Below, one piece after another: positions 1-6,598 of a DNA stretch of 14,910 nt. The position numbers and the translations under genes were made by a program. The stretch spans positions 1 through 14,910 of the forward strand of contig JBGPSQ010000045.1 in assembly GCA_041490205.1 (NCBI GenBank), given 5' to 3'. The stretch's first letter is position 1; every line of letters begins with the position of its first letter. The notes under the pieces were generated by a model, which worked only from the letters and a program-made list of their open reading frames with translations, was not told the DNA's origin and ran no database searches. This DNA comes from DATDDB01 sp041490205 (GTDB lineage: Bacteria; Pseudomonadota; Gammaproteobacteria; Burkholderiales; Gallionellaceae).

Positions 1-57
1 CGCGCCCTTTGTTTGAGTGTTGTACTGCGGTGTGCTCTTCCTATCACACCCCGTTTT

Positions 58-110
58 GGTGCTATTTATTGCGCACGCTGCTCCTTAAAAAACTGGCGGT
101 GCTATTTATT
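58..110. repeat. Pair of 13-bp direct repeats upstream of ald
   Basis: GGTGCTATTTATT occurs exactly at 58-70 and again at 98-110, so the two copies start 40 bp apart, close to four helical turns. The second copy abuts the candidate -35 element of ald. The repeat and spacing are seen directly. A regulator-binding role is inference, suggested because the copies would centre near -82 and -42 relative to the predicted start point, the geometry of a dimeric activator bound twice. Confidence 0.5.
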
Positions 111-139
111 TCCCACCTACAGGTGAATCGTCGTAGAAT
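110..139 (+). promoter_or_regulatory. Candidate sigma70 promoter of ald
   Basis: A -35-like TTCCCA (110-115) and a -10-like TAGAAT (134-139) are separated by 18 bp, giving a predicted start near 146 and a leader of about 20 nt that contains the GGGGG ribosome binding site. The -10 matches consensus at 5 of 6 positions and the -35 at 4 of 6. This is a reading of the sequence only, and weaker alternatives exist further upstream. Confidence 0.3.
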
Positions 140-165
140 CTAGCGCAACCGTTCAAGGGGGAATC

Positions 166-1284
166 ATGCGCATCGGCATACCAAAAGAAATAAAAGACCA
201 CGAATTCCGCGTTGGCGTCACGCCCGAAGGCGTGCGCACGCTCGTTGCCGCCGGGCATGCAGTCACCGTCGAGACCCGCGCCGGTTCCGCGATAGGCTAT
301 TACGATGCGCAGTATTTGGAAGCGGGCGCTTCCATCGCCGCCACGCCGAAGCAGGTGTATGCCTGCGACATGGTTATCAAGGTGAAGGAGCCGCAGCCTT
401 CGGAAGTGGCGCTGCTGCGCGAAGGGCTGGTGCTGTTTTGCTACCTGCACTTGGCCGCCGTGCCCGAGCTGGCCCGCGATCTGATGCGCACCAAGGTCAC
501 CGCCATCGCCTACGAGACCGTGCTTGATGCACAGGGCGGCCTGCCGCTGCTCACGCCGATGTCGGCGGTGGCAGGCAGGCTGTCGGTGCAGATGGGCGCG
601 TGGGCGCTCACCATGGTGAATGGGGGACGCGGCGTGCTGCTCGGCGGCGTGCCGGGTGTGGCGCCAGGCAAGGTCGCCATCCTGGGCGGCGGCGTGGTGG
701 GCTCCAATGCCGCGCAGATCGCGCTGGGCATGGGCGCGGAAGTCACGCTGCTGGAGCGCAACCCCGCCACCCTCAAGCGCCTGGCGGAAACCTTCGGTTT
801 GAGGCTCAACCTCATCCAGTCCGATGCGGCCAGCATCGAACGCTGTGTGCGCGAGTCCGACCTGGTGGTCGGCGCGGTGCTGGTGCCGGGCAAGCACGCG
901 CCCCGCCTCATCACCCGCGCCATGGTCAAAGCCATGCGCCCCGGCTCGGTGATCGTGGACATTTCCATAGACCAGGGCGGCTGCGCCGAAACCTCGCGCC
1001 CCACCACCCACAGCCAGCCGATTTACGTGGAAGAAGGCGTGGTGCACTACTGCGTGGCAAACCTGCCCGCCGCCACCGCCTACACCTCCACCCAGGCGCT
1101 CACCCGCGCCACCCTGCCCTATGCCCTGGCGCTTGCCAACAAGGGCGCTTCGCGCGCCATGCACGAAGACGCCGGGCTGAAAGGCGGACTCAATGTCTGC
1201 GCCGGCCGCATCACGCATGACAGCCTGGCGGAAGACTTGGGCTATCCGGCGCTGGCGCCGGAACAGGCGCTGGAAGCGGTTTGA
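166..1284 (+). CDS. ald: Alanine dehydrogenase
   Basis: This NAD-dependent enzyme of 372 aa interconverts L-alanine and pyruvate plus ammonia in the cytosol. The sequence aligns from memory with the classical Ald family over its full usual length. The N-terminus MRIGIPKEIK leads to the pyruvate-site Arg15, followed by Lys74 in KVKEP and the catalytic His95 in YLHLAA. The nucleotide fold GGGVVG lies at 174-179, and the catalytic Asp269 is in DISIDQGGC. The ATG at 166 has an AAGGGGG Shine-Dalgarno about 6 nt upstream, which fixes the start. The gene stands alone: the next gene is unrelated and 90 bp downstream. Regulation may involve the two direct repeats at 58-110. The family call is firm. 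Whether the enzyme mainly runs in the deaminating or aminating direction here cannot be told from sequence. Confidence 0.95.
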   Translation: MRIGIPKEIKDHEFRVGVTPEGVRTLVAAGHAVTVETRAGSAIGYYDAQYLEAGASIAATPKQVYACDMVIKVKEPQPSEVALLREGLVLFCYLHLAAVPELARDLMRTKVTAIAYETVLDAQGGLPLLTPMSAVAGRLSVQMGAWALTMVNGGRGVLLGGVPGVAPGKVAILGGGVVGSNAAQIALGMGAEVTLLERNPATLKRLAETFGLRLNLIQSDAASIERCVRESDLVVGAVLVPGKHAPRLITRAMVKAMRPGSVIVDISIDQGGCAETSRPTTHSQPIYVEEGVVHYCVANLPAATAYTSTQALTRATLPYALALANKGASRAMHEDAGLKGGLNVCAGRITHDSLAEDLGYPALAPEQALEAV

Positions 1285-1374
1285 ATCATCCCGGCAGAGG
1301 CGAAATTAATCCGTTCCCATAACCGTGCTCCGGGAAACCGGGGTTAACGCAGGCTTCATGAATCAGGGAGAGAA

Positions 1375-3855
1375 ATGAAAAACCGGCATCAGGTATACGC
1401 AATTGCGATTCGGGTCAGTTTAATCCTGGTTATTTCATTTTCCCCTGTCGCCCAGGGCGACGTTTTCAAATGCCTGATCGATGGGCAGATGCGTTACCAG
1501 GACAAGCCTTGTGCATCAGGCTCGCTCCCTTATAAAGAGCCCTCCCCAAGCGCGCCATCTCCACCGCCATCCACCATCATGATGAATGGACAACCCGTGC
1601 AAATCAGGCTTGCTCCCGCAGGGGGCGGGAACGGCGGCATGAATGTCGGCGTGGGAATGTCGGTCAATGCGCAAACCGGGGAGACGCACTCCGAGATCCG
1701 CGTAGCCTGCAATAACCCGGACCCTGAGTACTGCGAGCAGCAAAATCTCAAGGCCCGCCTGAACAACGCCGTCTACCAGGGGAATGCCGGCGAAGTGCGA
1801 GCGCTGCTGGCAAAAATGAAAAGCATCCGCTACCTTTCTCCCGCGCAACCCTCTTCCCTCCTCCCCACTGCCGTCGAGAAAGGCCATGTGGAAATCGTCC
1901 AGGCGCTGTTGGACAAGGGCGCCGACCCGCTGGCGCGGGACGACAAAGGCGTTTCCATGCTGGCGAATGCGATTGAAAGCGCGCAAGGCAGCACCGGCGG
2001 CGTCTCTGCGGGAATGTACCAGTGCCTTGGCCTCGCGCTCACCAAGGCCAGGGCGGATGGCATGCTGAAACCTGTGTTCCCGCTCAATGCATCGCTGGCC
2101 TTTTACCGCAAGCCGAATCCGGCACTGCTGAAATTCCTGCTGGATAACGGCGCCGATCCGGACACCAGGCCGGAATACGGATACACGGCAACGGAAGAGG
2201 CATTCAGGCAAAACCTGCCGGAGATGATGAAGATCATCTTCAAGGCAAAACCGAACGACCCGGCGCGCAATCTGGACAAAATGGCCTACCGCGCCTTCCT
2301 CGAAAAGAAAGCTGAAATGCTGGCCATGCTGCATACCGAGGGCGGCAGCCATCTCCGCTATGCCAAGACTGATCCGCAAGCGCTCTTCGATGCGCTGCAG
2401 GCGGACCACAAGATCGAGGAGCTAGAGTTCGTGCTGAAAAGCGGCGCGAACCCCAATGCCGTGAACCAGATGAAGGTCGCGGCGATTTCCATGGCAGCAC
2501 CTTATCCTGACAAGCTGCGCCTCATGATCAATCACGGCGCGGATGTAAACGGCGGGGGCACTACGGGCGAGACTCCGCTTGCGTACGTCCTGTCCCGCAC
2601 GCGCATGCGCGGCTATGCACCTCCCGGTCAGGTCGCCCCGCAGTATCCGGTGCTCGAAATGACCCGCCTGCTGCTGGATCATGGCGCACATGTAAACGGC
2701 AGCATCGGCGGCTTTGGGCAGTTCGGCGCGCTGGGCGCCACCAAGCGCGGCGATACGGAAATCATCCAGCTTCTGCTCAGCCATGGCGCGACGCTGATCC
2801 TCAAGCCCGACCGCAGGATGGTCGCGGCCATGCAGGGGAAAGACCCGAATGATCCGCACCTCGAAATGCCCCCGCCGATTGGGCCGGTCACGGTCGCGCT
2901 GGAAATGGAGCGGGACGATCTTGCGCTGGCCATCCTGGCGCGTGACAAGAAAGTCGATCCGGACGACAGGCTGGCAGTGGTCAAGGCCGCGCGCAAGGGC
3001 TGGGGCAACGTCGTGCAGGCCCTGCTGCGCGCGGGCGCAGACCCCAAGGCCACCGGCAGCGACGGCATCAGCGCCCTCGCCATCGCCAAATACCGGCACG
3101 ACGACGAAATGGCGCAGATGCTGATCGCTGCGGGCGCCCCGGCCTCCACCCCGCCCGCACCGCCGCTGTATAGCGCGGCGTCGCCCAACACGTCGCCTTA
3201 TTCTCCAACCCTGCCGTTTCCCCGGCAAAGCCCGTTCGAGGTGCTGGTCAGCAACGAAATCGACCGCGCCACCCACCTCGACCCGCCCGGTTTTGGCCTG
3301 GCGAACGGCAGCCCGGAGCAGGGCGCATTCATGTTTTACGGCAAACCCGGCGCGATCGGTAGTGAACGCAACCCCCTGGCCCCTTTCGAGCAGCTTAAAT
3401 GCGAACAGGCGGCAAACTTCCAGTTTGTTGCCCACGCCAATCTGACCGGCGGCATCAAGGTCGGCGTCTGCACCGGCAACGTGCCACGGGTGCGCGAACT
3501 GGCGGTCAAGGCAAAACCGGCCTTCGATACGACGCTCGAAATGTTATCCAAATCGGGCATGAAATCCGATGCAGCGACGCAGAAGAGATTCGGGTTGCTC
3601 TACGAAAAGAGCAAGGGCAACGGCGGCGCCGAGATGTATACCTTCCCGGTCATCGTCATCGGGCATGGACTGCTCTTTGCCACCACCGTCGTGGTGATCT
3701 CGCCAGACAACCGCCGGGCGGCCGTCGTGCAGGCAGACGTGTCAAACCTGTGCGAAAACCACCAGATGCGCATCCCGCTCTGCGAGAACACGAGGGCGAC
3801 GCTCGCCGATATTGCACAGCGCGTCTTGCGGGATACCGCAGCACCGGGGAAATAG
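1375..3855 (+). CDS. Secreted DUF4124 and ankyrin-repeat protein
   Basis: This is an 826-aa protein with a Sec signal peptide (about 1-28, hydrophobic AIRVSLILVISF, cut near AQG). A DUF4124-like segment follows (about 29-50: DVFKCLIDGQMRYQDKPC, with Cys33 and Cys46), then a Pro/Ser and Gly-rich linker. From about 125 to 595 there are degenerate ankyrin repeats; recognisable helices occur near 171 (HVEIVQALLDKGAD), 249, 348, 379, 428, 462, 544 and 579. A second Pro-rich linker (about 596-625) leads to a C-terminal domain of roughly 200 aa that I do not recognise, with cysteines that could pair in the periplasm. A strong AGGGAGAG ribosome binding site precedes the ATG. Ankyrin arrays bind proteins, so a periplasmic or secreted scaffolding role is likely, but partners are unknown. 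It appears to be a single-gene unit. Confidence 0.8.
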   Translation: MKNRHQVYAIAIRVSLILVISFSPVAQGDVFKCLIDGQMRYQDKPCASGSLPYKEPSPSAPSPPPSTIMMNGQPVQIRLAPAGGGNGGMNVGVGMSVNAQTGETHSEIRVACNNPDPEYCEQQNLKARLNNAVYQGNAGEVRALLAKMKSIRYLSPAQPSSLLPTAVEKGHVEIVQALLDKGADPLARDDKGVSMLANAIESAQGSTGGVSAGMYQCLGLALTKARADGMLKPVFPLNASLAFYRKPNPALLKFLLDNGADPDTRPEYGYTATEEAFRQNLPEMMKIIFKAKPNDPARNLDKMAYRAFLEKKAEMLAMLHTEGGSHLRYAKTDPQALFDALQADHKIEELEFVLKSGANPNAVNQMKVAAISMAAPYPDKLRLMINHGADVNGGGTTGETPLAYVLSRTRMRGYAPPGQVAPQYPVLEMTRLLLDHGAHVNGSIGGFGQFGALGATKRGDTEIIQLLLSHGATLILKPDRRMVAAMQGKDPNDPHLEMPPPIGPVTVALEMERDDLALAILARDKKVDPDDRLAVVKAARKGWGNVVQALLRAGADPKATGSDGISALAIAKYRHDDEMAQMLIAAGAPASTPPAPPLYSAASPNTSPYSPTLPFPRQSPFEVLVSNEIDRATHLDPPGFGLANGSPEQGAFMFYGKPGAIGSERNPLAPFEQLKCEQAANFQFVAHANLTGGIKVGVCTGNVPRVRELAVKAKPAFDTTLEMLSKSGMKSDAATQKRFGLLYEKSKGNGGAEMYTFPVIVIGHGLLFATTVVVISPDNRRAAVVQADVSNLCENHQMRIPLCENTRATLADIAQRVLRDTAAPGK

Positions 3856-3921
3856 TATCCGGCGCTGGCGGAGGCATAAAAACCAGTTTTCATCGAGACC
3901 GACATTGAGTAGACTGCCCGC

Positions 3922-4407
3922 ATGTTCTACGTTGACCTTTTTTCCGCCCTCACCCGCCACAAGGTGGATTACCTGCTCATCGGCGGGCTGGCCGTATCGC
4001 TGCACGGCGTGGAACGAGCCACGATGGATGTGGACATCACCGTCGCCACCAACCCTGGCAATCTGTCAGCCTTGAAGGAAGCGGCCAAGGAACTGGGACT
4101 CTCGCCTGTACTGCCCGTCCCGCTGGACGCGCTCGACGATCTGGAATTGCTGAGGCGCTGGCACGCAGAACGCAATCTCGAAGCCTTTGCGCTTCGCGCC
4201 CCGGCCTTGGCTGGCGTGACCCTGGACGTGCTGCTGTTTCCGCCGGTGGAATTTACCGGCATGGCAAACCGGGCCGTGGTGTTCAACGTCGCAGGCACGC
4301 CTGTCAAAGTCGCTTCGATAGACGACCTGATCGCGCTCAAACAGGCCGTCAGCCGCCCGATTGACCTTTCCGACATCGAGCACCTTCAACGGATCAAAGG
4401 GATATGA
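3922..4407 (+). CDS. Nucleotidyltransferase-fold protein (MNT/AbiEii-like)
   Basis: This 161-aa protein has the hallmarks of the minimal nucleotidyltransferase fold. These are the GGLAVSLHG loop (21-29), the metal-binding pair in MDVDI (Asp36 and Asp38), a third acidic residue in LDVLLF (Asp102), and a C-terminal ASIDDLIALKQA helix typical of the DUF6036/AbiEii-like branch. All three catalytic acidic residues are present, so it could be active. Relatives include antitoxins of HEPN-MNT pairs and toxins of AbiEii type, but no HEPN gene lies next to it. Its stop overlaps the start of a 58-aa gene by ATGA, so the two are probably translated together. The ribosome binding site is weak (GAGTAG about 9 nt upstream). 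Fold confidence is high. Whether it acts as toxin, antitoxin or housekeeping enzyme is open. Confidence 0.75.
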   Translation: MFYVDLFSALTRHKVDYLLIGGLAVSLHGVERATMDVDITVATNPGNLSALKEAAKELGLSPVLPVPLDALDDLELLRRWHAERNLEAFALRAPALAGVTLDVLLFPPVEFTGMANRAVVFNVAGTPVKVASIDDLIALKQAVSRPIDLSDIEHLQRIKGI

Positions 4408-4580
4408 ACCAGCCCTTCCCGCCCGGCGACCGCACCTACTACGTCAGCGACGAACGCCTGCGCGCATTCAAGGCGCTCACACCGGAGCAAAAATTGCGCT
4501 GGGTGGAGGAAGTATCGACTTTTTTGCGGCTGGCAAAGATCGGCGGCGCAAAGCCGCAAGAGAATGAAGATCGAAGCTGA
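4404..4580 (+). CDS. Small protein coupled to the nucleotidyltransferase
   Basis: A 58-aa ORF begins at the ATG that overlaps the nucleotidyltransferase stop codon (ATGA, 4404-4407) and ends at TGA 4578-4580. The translation starts MNQPFPPGDRTYYVSDERLR and continues with FKALTPEQKLRWVEEVSTFLRLAK. The second stretch has the heptad-like charge and hydrophobic pattern of one or two amphipathic helices, and the tail is Lys/Glu-rich and probably disordered. There is no signal peptide or membrane segment. The four-base overlap, the amino acid make-up and GC-rich third positions up to about 4560 all argue for a real gene. I recall similar short proteins with an LTPEQ-L-W-E-E pattern beside such nucleotidyltransferases, but cannot confirm it here. 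A regulatory partner or antitoxin-like role is inference. Confidence 0.65.
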   Translation: MNQPFPPGDRTYYVSDERLRAFKALTPEQKLRWVEEVSTFLRLAKIGGAKPQENEDRS

Positions 4581-4630
4581 TCGCCGTAGCAGGCGCTGGC
4601 GCCACGCCATACATTCACGATGAGGACACG

Positions 4631-5116
4631 ATGAGACTTTCCGATTTCCCCTTGAACCCCAAAAATCATTTTGTGGCCATGGAATACTACGGCCTGATAC
4701 TTAACCGCACATTTCTCATTCTGCTGGCCGAAAAGCACATGATCGGCATGGTGGCCAACGGCATTGTCAGCGCTCAAAGCTCCCCAGACCCCCTGACAGC
4801 CATTGTCACCGGCAAGCTTTCAATTCATGGCGAACTGGACGACCCGCACTCCTACCTGAACAATAAACACCTCAAGCAAGCGAGCAATGTGGATTTGCTT
4901 GGAGACGACTTCCTGAAGCTGAACCGCGCCAACTTCCGGGCCGGATTTGACGAAGTTTCCGAGGTGTCTTACGACCCGCGAAAGAAATGGGGCATGGGCC
5001 ATTACCCGCATGATGGAAAGGTGTACGTCAGGATGAATGGTAAAAAACGGGAATTCATCATTCTCGGCAGCCAATCCGGGCAGGAAATAGCCGGATGGAT
5101 TGAAGAACAGGCATAG
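4631..5116 (+). CDS. Hypothetical cytosolic protein
   Basis: This 161-aa ORF has a good ribosome binding site (GAGGA at 4622-4626) and balanced composition. I do not recognise its family. It has no signal peptide, and the only hydrophobic run (about 22-34, GLILNRTFLILLA) is too short and interrupted to be a confident membrane helix. The second half is rich in charged and aromatic residues (SYDPRKKWGMGHYPHDGKVYVRMNGKKREFIILG) and looks like a beta-rich folded domain. It lies 50 bp after the 58-aa gene in the same direction and could share its transcript. The stop is followed at once by a hairpin and by a 20-mer that recurs after the next gene. Its base composition is less GC-rich than the neighbouring rnf and ald genes, consistent with an acquired gene. 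Confidence 0.6.
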   Translation: MRLSDFPLNPKNHFVAMEYYGLILNRTFLILLAEKHMIGMVANGIVSAQSSPDPLTAIVTGKLSIHGELDDPHSYLNNKHLKQASNVDLLGDDFLKLNRANFRAGFDEVSEVSYDPRKKWGMGHYPHDGKVYVRMNGKKREFIILGSQSGQEIAGWIEEQA

Positions 5117-5117
5117 C

Positions 5118-5142
5118 GTGCAATAAGCGAAGAGCATTGCAC
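5118..5142. repeat. Hairpin after the 161-aa hypothetical gene
   Basis: GTGCAAT (5118-5124) and ATTGCAC (5136-5142) form a perfect 7-bp stem with an 11-nt loop, starting just after the stop codon. No T-run follows, so a simple intrinsic terminator is unlikely. The right arm is part of the repeated 20-mer at 5134-5153. Confidence 0.5.
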
Positions 5143-5153
5143 CGGATGGTTAG
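5134..5153 (+). repeat. Post-stop 20-mer, copy 1
   Basis: GCATTGCACCGGATGGTTAG lies 18 bases after the stop codon of the 161-aa hypothetical gene. It matches the sequence just after the next, unrelated gene (5574-5593) at 18 of 20 positions. This shared tail after non-homologous genes is the kind of mark left by cassette or repeat-mediated recombination, but no known element is recognised. Confidence 0.6.
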
Positions 5154-5176
5154 TCACACACTCTCGAGACCTGAAC

Positions 5177-5572
5177 ATGGAACAGCAACTCGTGGTTCGC
5201 ACCTCCCAACCCGGCTGGCTTGCCGTCCTGGCCAAAGCCTACAAGGAACAGACGCCCACCTTGATTATCGACGATGCGAACATCGGCATCGACCCCATCA
5301 ATCACTCGATATTCGACATGGGGCGAAAGGCGAAATTGAGCGTCGCCGAGATCACGGCAACCTGCGTCGCGGTGGGCATGGCGGCCTCCGGTGTTGCCAT
5401 GGTCGTGCTTGCCTTCCTCGACCCGGAGCCGACCACCAAGCTCGGCCTCCTGATCGCATCTGGCGCAGTGCTCGCCCTCACCGGGGGGTTGTCGGCCATA
5501 CACATACTCACGAAAAGAAAACCCCCGAACATCAAGCTGACAACCAGAGGGTTTGAGATCGGCTGGAATTAG
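5177..5572 (+). CDS. Hypothetical two-helix membrane protein
   Basis: This 131-aa ORF has a polar N-terminal half (1-55) and two predicted transmembrane helices, about 58-81 (EITATCVAVGMAASGVAMVV) and about 88-111 (KLGLLIASGAVLALTGGLSA), separated by a short Asp/Pro/Glu turn. A basic tail (LTKRKPPNIK) follows, so both ends are probably cytoplasmic. The family is not recognised; the hairpin arrangement is similar to small inner-membrane anchors with a cytosolic sensor or effector part. The ribosome binding site is poor (GAG about 10 nt upstream of ATG 5177), so the exact start is uncertain. It is flanked on both sides by the repeated 20-mer, and the spacing suggests that the gene and its repeat could have moved as one unit. 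Confidence 0.55.
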   Translation: MEQQLVVRTSQPGWLAVLAKAYKEQTPTLIIDDANIGIDPINHSIFDMGRKAKLSVAEITATCVAVGMAASGVAMVVLAFLDPEPTTKLGLLIASGAVLALTGGLSAIHILTKRKPPNIKLTTRGFEIGWN

Positions 5573-5573
5573 C

Positions 5574-5593
5574 GCATTGCACCACATGGTTAG
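5574..5593 (+). repeat. Post-stop 20-mer, copy 2
   Basis: GCATTGCACCACATGGTTAG starts 2 bases after the stop codon of the two-helix membrane protein gene and differs from copy 1 at only two central positions. The nonamer GCATTGCAC occurs again right after it (5594-5602), forming the left arm of the next hairpin. Confidence 0.6.
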
Positions 5594-5617
5594 GCATTGC
5601 ACATACGTCGCAATGCC
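5593..5617. repeat. Hairpin after copy 2 of the 20-mer
   Basis: GGCATTGC (5593-5600) and GCAATGCC (5610-5617) make a perfect 8-bp stem around a 9-nt loop. A short T-rich stretch (CTTTGG) follows on the plus strand but there is no real U-tract, so termination is possible but weak. Confidence 0.5.
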
Positions 5618-5681
5618 CTTTGGTTATCGCGCCCTACTGAGCTACCCGACCATAGTTTGCGTTTAGGTGAATATCGTGCAG

Positions 5682-6089
5682 ATGAAATTTCGAGGCATCA
5701 TTATCGTCCTTTTCGGATTACCAGCGTTGCTTGGTGGGTGCGAATCCAGCGTTACAGTCCCACCGATTGGAAACGTTACGCGTATAGAAATACGCGACAA
5801 CTCCAACGTGTTGATCTCTGAAATTAATGATAAGAAGCAAATCCATGCGATTGCCGAATTTGCCGACGCTCATCGCTCGGGCTGGGAAACACCGTGGGCA
5901 GGTGTGCCAGTTCCGGCAATAGTGGCAGACCTCTACGACGGCAAATCCTTTAAGGGAAACATAGGGGTTGGCCCCAACTTCCTTGAAACGCAACGACAGG
6001 GCGGTTTCTGGTCACAGCGCGCTTCTCGTGCAGAGATTAAGCAATTCCTTGATTTGGCCGGGGTAAAAGAAGGCAAGGTATTTGAGTAA
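5682..6089 (+). CDS. Small hypothetical lipoprotein
   Basis: A 135-aa protein starts with MKFRGIIIVLFGLPALLGGC, a short lipoprotein signal with a lipobox-like LGGC and acylated Cys20. No Asp follows the cysteine (it is CESS), so sorting to the outer membrane is expected by the usual rule. The mature part is about 115 aa, soluble and mixed charged, with VTRIEIRDNSN early on. I recognise no family. I chose ATG 5682 because it gives a proper signal peptide. An in-frame GTG at 5667 would add five residues; the AGGTG at 5665-5669 would serve 5682 with a spacing of about 12 nt. The gene faces hslR convergently, 26 bp away. Base composition is AT-richer than the core genes, consistent with the accessory patch. 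Confidence 0.65.
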   Translation: MKFRGIIIVLFGLPALLGGCESSVTVPPIGNVTRIEIRDNSNVLISEINDKKQIHAIAEFADAHRSGWETPWAGVPVPAIVADLYDGKSFKGNIGVGPNFLETQRQGGFWSQRASRAEIKQFLDLAGVKEGKVFE

Positions 6090-6115
6090 GCTTTGCCAGC
6101 CTGCAAACCCCGAAC

Positions 6116-6517
6116 TCACCACACTTTCCCGCTTTTCACCTTCTCGATGTCGCGCCGGTCCTTCTTGGTCGGCCTGCCTTTCAGCACTGAATACTGCTGC
6201 TGCGCCTTCAGCTCCAGGGCCATTACGGCACGCTTGGCGCGGCTTTCTTCGGTTTCGCGGTAGAGTTTTTGCGCCTCTGGCGCGGGGCCGCGCTTGCCGG
6301 AGAGGGCCAGCACTTCCACCACATGCGTATAAGGCCCGAGGCGGATGGTGAGCATGTCGCCCACGGCCAGTGCCTTGGCGGGCTTCACGCGGACATCATT
6401 GACCAGCACCCTGCCGTTTTCCAGGGCAGCGACGGCTATCGCGCGGGTCTTGAAAAAACGCGCGGCCCACAGCCATTTGTCGATGCGCGTTTTGTCGTGT
6501 TCTGCCTTGTCTGTCAT
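6116..6517 (-). CDS. hslR: Ribosome-associated heat shock protein Hsp15
   Basis: This S4-domain RNA-binding protein of 133 aa has the same length as Escherichia coli Hsp15. In that family the protein binds free 50S subunits carrying nascent chains and helps to recycle stalled ribosomes. The S4 motif is clear: RIDKWLWAARFFKTRAIA (11-28), NGRVLVND (34-41) and KPAKALAVGD (45-54). The C-terminal basic tail GRPTKKDRRDIEK (114-126) is typical of Hsp15. The frame stays open upstream to a TTG at 6553, but the ATG at 6517 gives the family's normal N-terminus and has an AAAAG just before it. The gene converges with the lipoprotein gene and follows the yfaZ-like gene on the same strand, separated by a terminator. 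Its own promoter must lie within or beyond that terminator region. Confidence 0.92.
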   Translation of the reverse strand: MTDKAEHDKTRIDKWLWAARFFKTRAIAVAALENGRVLVNDVRVKPAKALAVGDMLTIRLGPYTHVVEVLALSGKRGPAPEAQKLYRETEESRAKRAVMALELKAQQQYSVLKGRPTKKDRRDIEKVKSGKVW

Positions 6518-6552
6518 GTCTTTTCTGACACGTTTTTCATTCCCAAAAAGCA

Positions 6553-6573
6553 AAGCCGGGCTAGGCCCGGCTT
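6553..6573 (-). terminator. Intrinsic terminator of the yfaZ-like gene
   Basis: AAGCCGGGC and GCCCGGCTT form a perfect 9-bp GC-rich stem with a 3-nt loop. Read on the minus strand it is followed by TTTGCTTTTT, a good U-tract. It sits 26 bp after the yfaZ-like stop codon and before the hslR start, so it should end the porin transcript. Confidence 0.8.
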
Positions 6574-6598
6574 GCCGTAATCATGCCATGCGCTATGC

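Noticed and set aside
106..1218. A 370-aa open frame on the minus strand over ald
   Set aside because: It is the antisense shadow of a convincing, GC-rich ald gene; the translation is rich in His, Arg and Gly with no recognisable domain.
1285..1374. Terminator after ald
   Set aside because: Short complementary stretches are present (AACC and GGTT around 1321-1345) but no stable stem with a T-run.
1516..3435. Long minus-strand open frames opposite the ankyrin gene
   Set aside because: High third-position GC in the real gene opens the opposite frames; no ribosome binding sites or domains, and the plus-strand gene has a signal peptide and ankyrin repeats.
5134..5617. Integron attC sites after the two small genes
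   Set aside because: GTTAGGC at 5589-5595 fits an R' core, but copy 1 reads GTTAGTC, and no matching R'' (RYYYAAC) or integrase was found in the window. Kept only as a cassette-like repeat.
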